64,000 nt of DNA from Trissonchulus latispiculum (GCA_030248195.1 JASAND010008569.1:18115-82114); one strand, 5' to 3'; positions 24,127-38,000 are shown, numbered from the stretch's first letter. Made by a program: numbers and translations. The notes: generated from the letters alone by a model not told the origin.

Positions 24127-27100
24127 GCCTTGTTTTGTAGTTTTTTGAACGTTTATTACCCTATATCATTTTCGCGTCTCGCAGATAGCCAAGAACACAT
24201 GATGGGACAATCGAAAATATCGCAAGATTATGCAGATCAATGGATGAATAAATTAGCTTGCATAGTTTCCCCATAATCATAGTTTCCTATATTCGCAAAT
24301 ATCCTAATCCTCAGCTCTAATATATAACCGTTTAGCTTCTCAGACTTCCAAACTTATTTAAAAATAAGGACTAAGGGTCTAGATTTTTTACATTCATTTT
24401 GCAAAAAATTTTGAGTGGAAAATTATATAATGCGGAAAGCTGAAAACTATTTTCAATCAAAAACAAAACACATTTTTGGCCGAGACAACCTCTAGCTTGC
24501 AAAGAGGCAATAAAGGCTCTTGCAAAATACTATAAACGATGTTATAATCCTGCTAAAGTCTATCAATGGGAACAAAAACTGGACCCAAAACTCTTCGTTT
24601 TAAAAGTAGTCGGAGTGTTATTTCACAGGAAAAATTCTGCTTTTGTGAAAACTAGTTTCCTATTTTCTTAATCCATCTAAATCTGCTAAAATCAACTTGG
24701 TGGGTGATCTGCTAAAACTCTGCAATGACATGCTTTAAGCTGAGATTATACGCCGAAGTCCGAAGTGTTAAAATTTAACAAATATTACACATGCCATTGG
24801 CTATTGGTATCCTTGTCACAGTGTAGCGCATGGCTGATATGACTGATTCCGTAAAATGTTATGGGGAACGCCTAACCTGGGTATAGTTGGCTATGATATA
24901 TACGACTACAACATACAAATTTAACCTGGGCTGGCGGGTGTTGGTGACATAACCCGGGTTTGGGCCTTGATAATACTGGCCCCTGGAGTTTTAGCTCCAA
25001 AGGTTCTCAAGTTCTCAGCAAAGTTTGGTGGTACATCGGTTAACTAACTGTTGTCTACTGTCAACAGATGTTAACCGTAGCAATGATCGAACTATTTTGC
25101 ACGTGCCTTTAGAAATATAGCAGAAGACCAAGTTTTGTTCAGAACCAAAACAGTAACCGACAGATGTTGAGAACACTGACTTAGCAGAAAAAGTGTTACA
25201 TTCCGAACTCGTTGAGGGCAACCATGCCAAGAAATGCATCGCCTTTGATGCTGCCAAACTTTATAAATTGACTGCTATTGCTTACGTCAAAGAAATGGTT
25301 AATGTTGTTTTGAGTCCGAAAGCTGGCGGACATCTTTCATTCATTCACCGCCTCAAAATGAATAAAATTTTCAAATTTCCTACTACCACCTAATTTCCGA
25401 AGGTTGAATTTGCAGAGTTCTAATGGAGCAACAAGAAGGGTGCTGCTACATATAATGTGGTCGCCTACCAACAAAGCTCGAATTGCTTTGGTAGTAATGT
25501 TGGTTGTACCAGTAATAAACGGAGGACCCTCTCCATGGGTGGTCAGGGTATAGGCACAATCTTCAAGCCAAAGAAGTTCTGATGTTGTAGCTAGTTTCAA
25601 AAACAAACTTGCTAAATAACTATGCTATGCAAATATGGTGAGCTACAGTGTGAGTCGAAAATTGAATGAATCAAGCTTTGTGAATGTAAAATATTCAGAC
25701 AAAATTACCTAACATAGGGTTTCATTCTTAGGTCATAACAAAGGAGGGATTCTCACGGACTGAGTAAACAATGTTCTGTGTACATTTTCACCGACAGATA
25801 GGAAGATACGTAATCAGAGAGCTAACCAATTATGTTGACTGACATGGCATATTTGTTTACAGAACTACCGAAGATGTTAACAGGTGTTTCGATGTGAGGA
25901 ATATAATGAATTAAAATAAGCTATTTTACAATCCCATACTGGGTTTTGTTTCGATCATCCCCTGAAGTTTTTAAAACTTAACCAATCAAGCTAAAATTGG
26001 ATAAGACTACGAAACAAAGTTACTATTCTTGTACTTCGATCCCCAACTGTTTGAAATCGAAGCCATCAGTTAGCCGAAAAATGCTTTATTTGAAAAGCTT
26101 TTTTGCCAAAATAAATCTACAATGTCTGTGTCTGTTCATTGTAAGTTTAAAAATTGCATAAGCAAAATGCAGCATGCTGTATCTCGTCTAATTGAACATA
26201 GGCAAATTTGCTTCGTAACATAAAATACGGAACAAAGCCATACTTCGAATCATACTTTCCAGTTGCTCAAGATGGCGATAGATATTGTGTTTCTAACCTA
26301 ATTAATGTTTTCAAAATATGTTCAGTTTCAAGTCAAGCTATGTACAAGGCTTTGCACAAGTAGTGTTGTTCGAACGAATATGATTAATTAGTGTTTACAA
26401 GCAAGCTGAATTCATCTTTGAATTTTCCGCCTACTACAACACAGACTCAGGAGAATCCAGACAAACGTAAACGTCCTGTTTACACGAAAGCCCAAACAGC
26501 ACAAGATGACACAGTTAAGTTGCCCCTCATCAACAGAATTTCACTGTTCAATCATTAATCACAAGCAGACTTACAATTTAAAAATCGAAGAACAAACAAC
26601 AAAAAACTCGGAAGTCCCTAATTATAGATTCAACCTTTGTAGAGATCCTTATACATATTTAGATTGCTAAATAAAAGTCTTGAGGAATATTGAAGCTTAG
26701 CAAACTGTGGATGCTTTTGTTTTGATGATTTATAGCGAAAAAATAATGAAGTAAGGATAATGTCATAAGATCATAGATGTTTAATTGAATTATATATATG
26801 CAGTCAGAAGAGCGTAAGGTCGACAGATTAACCCTTAGCAGACATATGATAGGAACATTAATTTTCAGTGACTTGTCTCGTGTACATAATCATATTTTAG
26901 ATGATATAACCTTAACTGCTTAACCACCGATTGTCAGCTTTAGAGAAGTTAATCACCCATCTTCGAAGAAGATGCTGCTCATTATGGGTAAAAATTTAAC
27001 TGGAACAACAATAACCAACAGCAGATGTTGTTTTTTCTGTCATCAAGACAGCCTGAATTACCAGAGTTGGACGCTGTTGCGGTCGTGTTGTAAGGGAAGC

Positions 27101-27144
27101 AGAAGCAGAGGCAAACATAGGAAAGATTGATAACTCTGATATGG
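24127..27144. other. No recognised gene; one unclear ORF
   Basis: AT-rich sequence without defined repeats. A 66-codon plus-strand frame at 25193-25393 (upstream in-frame extension to about 25160) has normal amino-acid composition, but no family resemblance and no convincing splice pattern. Two minus-strand frames (25015-25257 and 25337-25606) overlap it. It could be a decayed gene. Confidence 0.35.
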
Positions 27145-27149
27145 GAGCT

Positions 27150-27212
27150 GATGGCTCGGTGATGTAGTGATATAAGCACGTCTGCCTTGCAAGAGGAAGG
27201 ACCGTGGTTCGA
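27150..27212 (+). repeat. tRNA-derived SINE fragment (A and B boxes)
   Basis: ggtgatgtagtgatataagcacg resembles a tRNA D arm/A box region and is followed, about 35 bp on, by the B-box-like ggttcgaat. The cloverleaf pairs poorly, so a SINE head or tRNA pseudogene is more likely than a gene. It abuts the truncated foldback element that follows. Confidence 0.4.
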
Positions 27213-27775
27213 ATTATGTAAGCATACAACGCTGACATATTTTAAAAACGGGCGTTTTCGACAAATTAAATACTAAACTTGAGCTAGAAAAATCGTACAG
27301 CAATAATTTTTATATTATTAAGTTGCGCAGAATGAGATCTTTTGAACGATATAAAAATTATATAGTTCGGTTCAGGCAATCCCTCATAAATTCAGCAGCA
27401 GCAACAACAACAACAACAACAACAATTTCTAAGAAATGATAAAATTCCCACAATTTTCGTGGCAAGGATGCTTTATTGCCGGTTTCGTAAGAGATTACCT
27501 AAACCGGCATACATAATTTTTATATCGTTAAAAAGATCTCATTCTACGTAACATAATAACATAATGATATAAAAATTATTGCTGTACGAGTTGCCTGGCT
27601 CAAGTTATAGCATTTAATTTGTCGAAAACGCCCGTTTTTAAAAAATGTCAGCGTTGTATGTTTACAGATTGAGAAGCCCCCCCTCCGAGATTTCGGCCTC
27701 AAAGTTTCGAGCATCTTGCAAGCCTATTCTATTAGGAAGAGCTGAGCGTCTTACTCTTGGTAGTATAAACTCTTG
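27213..27775. mobile_element. CAAGAG foldback MITE, copy 2 (left end lost)
   Basis: The inner inverted arms, with aaaaacgggcgttttcga and its complement, match copy 3 (51798-52438). The right end ...aaactcttg is intact at 27775, but the outer ~105 bp of the left arm are missing where the tRNA-like fragment begins. A (CAA)n run lies in the loop near 27400. Confidence 0.8.
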
Positions 27776-27784
27776 ATACAATTA

Positions 27785-27949
27785 TGCCAGGTTTATTCTT
27801 GTCAATTTGTCCGCTTGGGCGTTTGGGCGTTTGTCCGTACGGAGGTGTCGCGCTTGGGCGTTGACGTTGTTGTGAGCAGCCTTGAACATTTTCTTACGCC
27901 CAAACGCCCAAACGGACAGACGGCCAAACGGACAAGTACAAACCGGGCA
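27785..27949. mobile_element. PIF/Harbinger-like MITE, tgggcgtt family (165 bp)
   Basis: Ends tgccaggttt and aaaccgggca are flanked by tta on both sides (27782-27784, 27950-27952). Units of ttgggcg and cgcccaaa fill the two arms. It sits 9 bp from the end of the foldback copy. Confidence 0.8.
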
Positions 27950-28049
27950 TTAGAATAAAAAAGGATCGCCACTCTTAAATAATAAAAGAAGTGAATCTGT
28001 GCTGGTGCCACGGTGAAATCTCCCCCCCCCCCCCGGAAAATATTTAACA

Positions 28050-29866
28050 CTTCAGATGTTATTTTAATTGTTTCTGTCGTGATTTTACGATTTATCCTTT
28101 TTGCTTTAGGTTTTTATGAAACCGTCAGAACTGAGTTAATGTTTTTACAGTAACTGTCTGTAACAATAATACGAATCTGACAATCTGACACTAAATTAGT
28201 CCTTTTAGGCAGGTTTTAATTCTGCGGGATTAATTAAACTTCAATTGGGGTTCTGGGGGGATAAAGTTCAATTGATCCCGTGTCTACCATTCTGGGACTT
28301 GATAACTTTAATAGTAATCGCTGAACGTAGACTTCAATATTTTTCACTGTTCAGTTCAGTTCACTACCTACATGAAAGTGATGGGGAAAGGAACAATTAG
28401 CTTATGGCTTATACATATCGAAAACCTTAGGGGACAAACTATGTTTACTGTTGACAAAGCTAACATGGTTCGGTCTATTAGAAAGGAAACAGAATAGCTA
28501 TGTTAGCTAAGCACTGTTACTGTAGATGTATACTTGCTTATACAGTTAAAAGTCAAAGTTAATTTCTGCTTCAAGCAAAAGTTTGGTTACGTTGTAAATT
28601 TATGAATGGGTGAAGGCAGTTTGAAGATAACCCATGCAGACCACACTATGCACCTACACTCTTCTTGGCACATTGATGCAATAAATTCTATCTTTCTGTC
28701 ATTACAAAAAATGTTTTCCGTTGCTTTCAACATGACAACAACCTCTTCTATCCACGTAACTGACTGACTTTTAAAAAATTCTGAAACCCCTTGTCGAACA
28801 GTTGGGTGCTTTGGATGTTATTCCGCGACTAAAAACTACTAAAGTGTTACTGTTGTTGACACTTTTAAAGGCAGAAACAAAGTTTTGAAATTTGAAGAAA
28901 TTAAGTTTCTCGCTGCTATAAGCTGCTGCTGCATAAACGCTAAAACCTGTCCAAGCCAGTGTCGCCAACTGGAATGGGACTCGATATGATGTTATGGGAG
29001 GAGTTTGGAGGGACGGGATGAGAGGGTATGAAATGCGGAGGATGGGATTGCATGTGATGGCATGTGATGGATGGAATTTTCAAGAAAGTGCAGCAAAGAC
29101 GTTGACGACAAATAGTTTTGCCGGCTGACATAATATAATATACTTACAACTGGAGCCGAGACGAACATAAAACTTGGAAGTTTTTTATTTTCACAAAATA
29201 TGATATTTCAATTGTTGAGCATGCTCGGCCTGTGTCATGCTTTTTGCACTATAGCTTCGAAAACTCCGGATGCTGAGGAATACACCTACCTTGTTTGTAT
29301 CAATTGAACAATTTCAAATTAACGAGATAGAAAAATTAGAAAAGAAAGCTTTAGAACCAGAGCATTATATTGTCTAAAATAGTTCGCCTAAAAAGTTGCC
29401 TTCAAATGCCGGAATGCAGTTTGTCTGCCATACACTTTTTGTTGAAGGCGTTTTCCGGGGTTGAGTAAAGAAATATTTAGAGGCTAGTGCCAACTGCGGT
29501 CTTTTATTCAACGAACTTTGACATTCCTTAGCCCCAGATACTCTTTTTAAAAGTCCAGGAATGTAGCGAAAACATAACTTCTTCCAGTATCCTTGGGACT
29601 TCTTGCTTAACGGATAATGGATAAGCTAATTCCTCAGTAACACTTGGATAAATTGGTCTCGTTTATAGATCCCTGCTATTCGCTCTACCCACAAATAGAT
29701 AAAATAAATACATTGTAAGTAAATGTATTGAACTGAACACGTTAAATTTCCAAAATCAGGTTCCATTTAGAACGAACGCGCATCGAAATTTTTGAAACAA
29801 TCTCTAAAGTGAGAGTAGGACAGATAAAGTCAAAACAGCCACAAGTCCACGGATCCCGGAGGATAC
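28050..29866. other. No gene or defined repeat seen
   Basis: A C-run (28021-28035) starts the stretch. The remainder is AT-rich without clear splice-framed coding. Small minus-strand frames at 28771-28968 and 28940-29131 show no family features. Confidence 0.4.
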
Positions 29867-29874
29867 AATGATAT

Positions 29875-32800
29875 TAGAGTTGGATAGGTTCCACTAGAAC
29901 CGGTTGGAACCGGAACCGGAACCGTAACCGGAACCGGTAGGATTTGGAACCGGCCGGTTCCACTCTTAAAAATGGACTTGAACTATTTTTTTGCAGGAGT
30001 TTAAATTTTGCAAAAGCTGGATTTTGTTTTTGTGGTTGCCATTCACTGTTGCCATTCATATTGTCTTTTTCAAGCTAGTGACTGAAATTGAAACTAAAAA
30101 TCTAGTTTGAACTGAAACTAAACAAATTTAGACCTGAAGGCGAAATATGTAGGATGAGACTGATAATAATTTTGAGTTTCAAACTAAACGTGAAATGAAG
30201 GTATAATTATTGGAACTGAAACTGAAGCTGACACGCCATAGAATAAATTTAGACCCTAAACTGAAAACGACAGCTTCAGCTTCCACTGAAGGTGACACAA
30301 ACTCATCGCTTCCCCTTTTCAGGCGATCGAGGCACGTTTCAGGTTTCACTGAAGCCGAGGCATGGAATTAAGAGAAATTTCAAATGTTTCTTTGAATTAG
30401 CACTAGTGACATTATCCCGTCTGTTAAGACAAAAATTAAATGTTAACACTCTCGCTGCCAATCGCCCACATATGGGCGATGGCCGGTTTGGCATAGCATG
30501 CCATCGCCCATATATGGGCGATAAGCAGACATATTTTTAATTGAGTAGAAATCTAACTGGCATGGTAATAATGAAATGCAATGCCACTTTGGCGTGCTAA
30601 TAAGGCCCGTAGATTGGTACTTTTGGACTTTTAGCTAATCTCGGTTGATATTGCGTGCTCAAACTTTCGACTTCTAGAAGACGATTCAAACGCACAGAAA
30701 TCGCTTACGCTGTAAATAAAGACAACAAAAATTATGAAACAGTTAAAAATATAGCACAACAATGAAATTTCTGAACTTTTTGATGTCCCATTTTCAAACC
30801 GAAATTCAAGTTCCAAGTTGCAGTAATGTGGAATTTGGAAAGGAAAGTAAGCTCAGAAATAACGCTCAGGATGACGAATATACACGCGATTATGATGCTT
30901 ACTTTCTCTGTAACTGTTAGCTTCATTTTATATTCCTCCAATCAAACAGATTTTACAAATTTCACCTTGTCCAAGACCAATTCGATTCGGTTGGATCGGA
31001 CAAAAGGTTATAAACAGAAATTTTGGTTAACAGAGATCCCACAAGCCATGAAGTAATTCAACCTTGTTTGTTATGATTCTGCCACATCTGTAGCCAGCTT
31101 TACTCGTACGAATGATCTAATCCCTTCACTATATATAAAATCGACAATAGAAGGCAAAATTTCACTTGAAATCCATAAGCAGAGCAAAGAATCTAAGATA
31201 AAATCTCAAAAAGATAGTATTTAGCGTCCTATCACGCTTCCATTTTCATGTTTTGCTTCAATGCCTAGATTGTAGTGGTGAAATCTAACGCCCAGTTACG
31301 GGAAATGGCAATTTCCCTAATATTAGCCATCGCCAACTACTGGGCGATTGGCACTCAGGTAGTTCGTGATTAACAGCACGCCATCGCCCTTATTTGGGCG
31401 ATGGCATTCTGGCAACGGATTTGAAATCAGCTCAAAATTTCGAGTAGAACAGTGCCGAGATGGCTTTCTGGAGATGTGTAAGTAACGAGATATAGATTTG
31501 GCATGCGGGGGCGGATTTCCAAAAACCACGTGGCAGCGAGAGTGTTAAGCATACTTGGAAAATTAGGAACATGTATTGTAAGGGAAAATTTCTACTTCCT
31601 TTATTCCGGAAGGAATTTCGTAATTTTTTGTTTTCATGCTTCTGATTTTTTTGTTAAGTAATTTTGTGTGTATTACAAAATGCAGTTGTGAAAATGTCTC
31701 TAAATTAATTTTAACGAATTTTTGAAATTTTCTGTTCTAAAATTCCAATTGTAGTTGATGAAAGACGGGCACTTTCGTTCAGACGTGAACGATACATCGC
31801 CGAATGAAAACTTTAACCAGCTTACATATTTGAATATTAACCTCATAGAAAAGATGAGAGCTCGATGGGATGTAGTCGGAAATTGAGTATATCTTCTGGT
31901 AAATGGAAGGTGGTGTTGTCAGCACGCAAGATTTAAGCAACATTTTTAAAAAAATAGTAAATTTTAGAGGAGTAGAAAACTTCGAAAGTTGAGTACTTAT
32001 TTTCTTATTTTTAAGCTATCGGCAACGGAGACGAAAGTCAATCAAAGTTCAAATAATGGAACAGCATGTAGAAGTATCTGTTAGCTATTTTGTGTAATCA
32101 AGCGACTGTACATTTCCTCGTTGAATATAACTTTATGTTCTTCTTTCCAATTTGGCTTTCAGCTTTTAAATATTTTAAATGCATTTAAGGAAACTATTTG
32201 CTTCTGACACTGTACTCTTTTTCCTGCTGCGCCTCAGCGCAGCAGGTCTCTTATGTTTGCTCGGCCCGATCCCTCACACGCATTTTCCTTGATAAATATA
32301 CACTTCACCATAAATGCGTGTAAACAATGGTTTAAGATAGGGCTAGTATTATTTGTGTGGGAAATCTTGTCTTTCGTTCCAAAGAAATTCTGTTTCCAAT
32401 TCAAGTGCATTTTACGCATATATGTATGTTCACTCATGTAGGTATTAGTTTCAATTCCAGAATCGGAAATGTCTATTCTGTATCTGTTCTAATTGATGAC
32501 TCACAGTTAAAGCTAAACTTCAGTCATTAACATCTCAGTAAAGATTGTTTTAATGCACGAAACTTACATACAGAAACATGTGTTAACAAATGATGAATAG
32601 AATAGAATTTCTGATAGAAAGGTAAATTCAGCAAGCTTGATAAAAACCTTCAACCAATGTTTTGCACGTATATTTTTTGTAGAAAGCAAGTAAGAACTCT
32701 CTTGTAAAAATAACTAGCTACGCAGCAGGTTTACAATTACTTAAATGTCCATCCGAGAAAACTGAACCTTTTGCACAAAATCTTGCTTGTTAAAGAAATA

Positions 32801-33352
32801 AAAATTTAAGCTCCAGCATATCTCAATTCTCAGCATGTTTTACTGAAACGTAGTGCAGCTTACAAGATTCTGTCTGATTACAAGGCGCTGTCTGCATTTA
32901 GATGCACAGTAGGATCTCACCGTGAATTATCGAAACAATTTGCTCGACCATACTAAAGTTTTAATTTTTTTACAAGTTTTAGTGTATGTTGTGCATAACA
33001 GCATTAGTAATGGAGCAAATTCAAGGTAAGGCAAAAACTTTAAAATTCCAAGTAAACAAAAAAGTCTAACCCAGTTGGTTATTATCGCATTACCTATTCC
33101 AATTGTTTTGCAGTATTGCTTTATAATTTTGATTGTATAACCCTTGCTGGGGGCCTGCATCCAATATTAAATAATGTTAAAATGTAACTACGAATTTTGT
33201 ACTTGGAACCGGGAACCGGAAGCTAGAACCGGAACCGGAACCGGAACCGGTACTGTAGAACCGGAACCGGTACTTTAGAACCGGAACCGGAACCGGTACT
33301 CTAGAACCGGAACCGGAACCGGTTTTGAAAATTGGAACCAGTCCCAACTCTA
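29875..33352. mobile_element. 3.5-kb hAT-like element with (GGAACC)n subterminal arrays
   Basis: It starts tagagttggataggttcc and ends ggaaccagtcccaactcta. The flanking 8-mers aatgatat (29867-29874 and 33353-33360) are identical. Arrays of ggaaccgg units lie at 29890-29960 and 33210-33325. At 3478 bp it is long enough to have held a transposase, but no frame above about 80 codons remains and none shows hAT motifs. A separate TTAA-flanked element has inserted at 30447-31544. Confidence 0.9.
30447..31544. mobile_element. piggyBac-like non-autonomous element nested in the 3.5-kb hAT-like element
   Basis: TTAA at 30443-30446 and 31545-31548 flank 14-bp inverted ends cactctcgctgcca / tggcagcgagagtg. 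The TTAA site and TGCCA motif recall piggyBac ends. Near both ends are palindromes of form atcgccc-N5-6-gggcgat (30458, 30500, about 31327, 31380). A 76-codon plus frame (30826-31056) with one hydrophobic stretch and a minus frame (30941-30732) also with one overlap here; neither is recognised. Confidence 0.85.
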
Positions 33353-33364
33353 AATGATATCACA

Positions 33365-33416
33365 GTTAGAGAAATGGAAACCAAACGTGGACACGTTTGA
33401 TTTCCATTTCTCTAAC
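33365..33416. repeat. 25-bp stem hairpin beside the hAT-like element
   Basis: Arms 33365-33389 and 33392-33416 pair at 24 of 25 positions across a 2-nt gap. It begins 4 bp after the right 8-bp duplication of the hAT-like element. Confidence 0.85.
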
Positions 33417-34196
33417 TCTAAAGTGAGAGTGAGAGTCAGAGATCATTATGTTATCACCATTAAAATCTTACTTGCTATTCAAAAAACTAAACAGCCTATT
33501 ACTGGTTTTGGATCGCAATGTAACACTCACATTACAAAAGACAGTGAGTTCTTAATCTCAACAAGTCAAGAAAAGTGAAGAATTTTCCAGTGTCGGTGAA
33601 ATTTAATGATGCTGTTTGAAACACTGCAAGAAAAGAGCAAGCTTATTTTTCAGCAAAGGCAGTGATTAACTTAAAACGAAATAGAAATCAGATGAGATTT
33701 GATCCTTTAGTTAAACATACTCAGTAAGGAAATCTCCCGAGATACTCCTACTTCTAGCATCAGGCGGTTTAGAGATAAAAAATATCTGAACAATTTCAAG
33801 ACTGGGAAATTAGAAAAATTCTAGAAACACTTTTTATTACGAAAATATTAGAACAATAAATGTAGCTAATCGATCAATCTAAGATCTCAATCTACGCTTC
33901 GTATAATTATATCATGTATAGTTTAATCCAGTGCGCTATTACAGCAACCTGATTTTATACCTTCTGGATAACTAACCAAAAACTGTTGTAACCCAAAAAA
34001 TCTAAATGCTTGTTAACCAAACTGTCTTCAGTAAATTCAATTTAATTCATGCTGTAAAATGTTTCTATCTAGATTCTGAAATTCATAGACTCATTTCCTA
34101 AAACTATAAATTTTAATTGGCCAGATGGGAGATGGCCCCATCCCAAATATACATTCCCCCTCACCCAGCTGCACAAAGTGCTACTTTTTTGTGCCA

Positions 34197-35095
34197 GTTT
34201 TCAAAGTTATGTTGTTTCAGCTTGGGTGAGTTTGGTGAGTTGGGTGAGTTGACAAAAGCAAAGCATGAATAGAGCGTATCTGATCACGTGCCATAGTATG
34301 TGCTAGGTGTAAAGATTTGATCGCACACTACATATCTGTTTACAAATCGACCAGCCCAGACGCTTCCAGTGTCGGCGGCGCGTCCAATGTTGGCGCAAGC
34401 ATCAGCATCCTTGCTCCCGAGAAAACGAGGTATCGCTCTATGCCCAAACGAAGGAATGGTCTAAAGGTGCATTCATAGTCGCAAACGCATTGAGACGCGC
34501 TACGACGCGCGTCAACGTGCGTAGACGCGCGTCGACGCGCGTCAACGCCGCAGATTGTAACATGCCGTTTTCACCGTTTAAAAATAATTGGAGCGTGATC
34601 ATGCTCATGAACGCATGCAGACGCTTACGTACGCGCTTCGACGCGCGTCTACGCGCGTCTGCTTGCGTCTGCAACTATGAATGCACCTTAATTTTGCAGA
34701 CTAGACCTCAAGAAACTTGTCTAGGTAAGAAAATCTTAACGCATCAAAATACCATCATGTACTTGGTATACGGGAGAGGGGGGCGGCGGCCCCATGGTTT
34801 ACTTTATTCCTCTTATTAAAATGTGTTGTTTAATCCTGTAAATTTTGAGAAAGAACCACAGCTTGCCAACTAAAGGATCAGATCACAAGAAGTTTCACTT
34901 TTTGCTCACCCAAATCACCCAAGCTGAAAAATTGAAAGTTTTGCTCACCCAACTCACTCAACTCACCCAAGCTGAAAAAGTGAAACTTTTGGCAAAAGGC
35001 CCACAGCTTGCGAACTAGAAGATCAGATCAGAAGAAGTTGCACTTTTGCTCACCCAACTCACCCAGCTCACCCTAGCTGAAAAAGTGAAACTTGA
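34197..35095. repeat. ctcaccca-rich repeat: one inverted and two direct copies
   Basis: A unit of about 140 bp with cacagcttgc..aacta..gatcagatca, ..ttttgctcacccaa..cagctgaaaaagtgaaac occurs at about 34856-34998 and again to 35090. Its complement (gcttgggtgag, gttgggtgag) lies at 34218-34254. A PIF-like MITE sits between the inverted parts. Probably ends of a foldback element. Confidence 0.65.
34465..34688. mobile_element. PIF/Harbinger-like MITE, GACGCGCGTC family, copy 1 (224 bp)
   Basis: The ends aggtgcattcatagt and actatgaatgcacct are perfect inverted repeats, flanked by taa on both sides (34462-34464 and 34689-34691). Arrays of the palindrome gacgcgcgtc fill the arms; the centre reads cagattgtaacatgccg. 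A truncated relative lies at 41141-41275. Confidence 0.9.
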
Positions 35096-35099
35096 AACA

Positions 35100-38000
35100 T
35101 CAATAACAAAACCTAACTATGATGGTACGAAACGATCAGGACTGGACACAAACTGTAACTTAAAGGGGAAATTCTGTACTTGGGCCAAAAGGTGGAGTAC
35201 AGTTTTGTAGGAAAAACAAACCTTCCAAAATCAGCCCTTCATGCGCGCGTACAGGAGTTGTCATCGCAAAATTTTTAGTTCACTCGTTCATAATCCATAT
35301 TTAACAGGTTGATCCTTAGCTAATACCATATGTTTTTGCGGAACTTGGGGACTGAAGCAAAATCTTAGAGCACAATAGGCTACTAATTGAAAAACAGACT
35401 ATGTACAGCTGTTCCTTCAAAGAAATTTTTGTGCTGCGCTGCACCTGTCACGAACTGTTGCCGAATTTTTCTCATGAGATATTGTTAATCTTAATTTTGT
35501 TCAAAACTAATCCTTGACAGATGCGTCAAACATGCCTGAAACGATCAGTTTTGCTGATAGACTATATATTGTATAGCTTAAGAATTCAAGCCCTCGTCGG
35601 CAGAATAAAACAATACATTATCTGGACACTGCATATATATAGTATATAGTCAAACGTTTACAGGTAGTCAAGACTGGTTCTACTCAGGGTGCTGATCAAT
35701 CTTGATCAAATAGGAATTTCTTACAAATCTGCGCATATAATCAGTTTCCCTGTTCCACTTTTATGGAGAACTTTCTCCTTTCATTATGATTTACTAAAGC
35801 GGCATGATGCTGCTGACTGCTGTTGCTAAACACTAGACCATGCTAATTAACCCGAAGCACATCAACCACCACGTCGCCGACCACGTCGTTGCTAGTGCTC
35901 CTGCTGCTTAGAACGACGTCCGCTTAGAATAATAATGGTTTTATCTCATTCATGTCTTAGCACTACACATGTATGTCAGGATTAAACATTCGTCCTTTCT
36001 GCTTTTAGCAGGGTCAGTCTACATAATATCTGCTAAAGCTCAATAGCACTTTATCTGACGAAACGTTAAATAACCAAATTATGTAGTTGCCCCACTCCCA
36101 GAAGACCCTAAAGGATGCTCGTATCACGGAAAATCCATTGTGTGAACAAGATCAATAAAAAAATGTGGTCTCAGGCCACGATGCCACTATAAGCCAAATT
36201 TGTGAGCTTAGCTGCCTTATATGAAATACCTATCAAGTTTTCGTCTTAAACAGTGTCCACAACGTTTCTAGAATATGTCTCATCGTGACTCCTGGCAATT
36301 TTTCTGGTCACTTTAAATTATTGAAAAGCGGCGCCTGAGAACCGAACCCTGTGAACTGAGATCATAACCAAAGCGGACCATAAAAGATCTTAGAACAACG
36401 AATCTGTTTGTTTCTCGCTCCGAGTTGACAAGAGAAACATTTCGCTTTTCTTGAAGACTCAGATTGTCAAAACAACCGCCCATCTTCCATGTTACTTCGC
36501 CCTTCTACTCAGTGTGTTTAACAATACATAAAATAAAAGCATTGTAGGTAATATGTACGTTGTTTTCAACTATACAGAAAACATCTATTACAACAATTTT
36601 GAGAGCTTACCTGAATAAGATTGTAAGGAGAAATCCTTCAATTAAAGCTTATTTTGCAGGCAAAACTTTTTGATTAGGCTTTTATTACTAGCTTTGATCA
36701 AACCATAAGCATTGCCCCTTTACCATATGGGAACGGTCTGTATTGAACGCTAAGATATTGTATAATGTGCCCCTTGGAGACGCTTCCACAATGTCCATAT
36801 GTACTCTCACTCGGAGAACACAATTTCCATTAAATTAGTTACAGTCGAATCGAATCACCCCCGCCTGATGTGTTATAAAAATATTTTGTAATATATGGCT
36901 AATTACATTCCTCAAGCAATCTTCGATTTAACAAGATCCTTCCATAAGAGTGAGTGGGTAACTACCACATATTGCATAACTTTCTATAACTCGGTTTAGT
37001 GTATGTATGCTCCTCGCTTGTGCCTATCCATGAAAAATACTAAACTAATCAAGAAATTTGAACACGATTACTTTACCTTAGAAAGGCGGTTGTGTCAGGT
37101 GCCGCTTTTCAAAATTCCTAAAAAATTCGCACAGAGGCAGCAGGGGCCAAGATGATACATGTTCTTGCTAAGTTTTGGACGTTCTTCAAGAAGAGCGCTA
37201 TAAAAACCAGTATACCTCACCCTTTTCAGAAACTACAAAATAAGTTCGCAAATGCTCAGATCGGACAAATTATCAAAATCAGCAAATTATCTAACTCTAC
37301 CTCTACAAAAGACCAAATGATGTTGAATCTCATCTGCCGCAACAAGGGTGGGAGGTGATATCCCGACCCAACTAAACCTGACCAAAATATAGCCAACACT
37401 AACTTTGTATCTGAATTCCAAGAGTGACTCTGTTTTAGAGACTACATTAGCTAAACTCTTCAATCGTTTAATCCTTTGCTGCAAACTCTACAAAAGAACG
37501 AATGAACTCCAAGGAATATTTCATACCGGTTTTACATTCTCGCATAGGTACGACCAAAATGGTATTCGGTATTTACGTACTACACGCGTAACTTGGTATT
37601 TTCTATTTGGTTGTATGTAACTAAATTCGAATCTACCACTTTCGCTACCGAAGTTATGCAAGAAAAATACTAGTCGACACTGGTCTCAGCGGAAAGACAG
37701 CACAAATCAAGCCTTCAATCTAATTGATTGAACAACTGAACAACTGAACAACCTTCTTAATAAAGATAAGTTCAATTTCAGCCAGTCTATACATAAGAGC
37801 TGAACGAATCAAGGTCGCTCACGTTTATTAGATTTGCGAACTAAGACTTCAGAGGAGAAACAAAGAGATTACATGCTATATTCAGAAACATTTTTTACTA
37901 ACATTTTCAGTTGTAGTATATATTTCTGAAAGAGTTTTCGGGGCTATCTCGAAATTTAGTACATTTACATTTACTTTGGCACATAGTACATGAACTTAGC

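Noticed and set aside
25015..25606. Overlapping frames on both strands, possible gene
   Set aside because: No known family, no consistent splice sites, and the frames contradict each other; left as unclear.
34490..34819. 109-codon Arg-rich frame
   Set aside because: It reads through the gacgcgcgtc arrays of a MITE and into flanking DNA.
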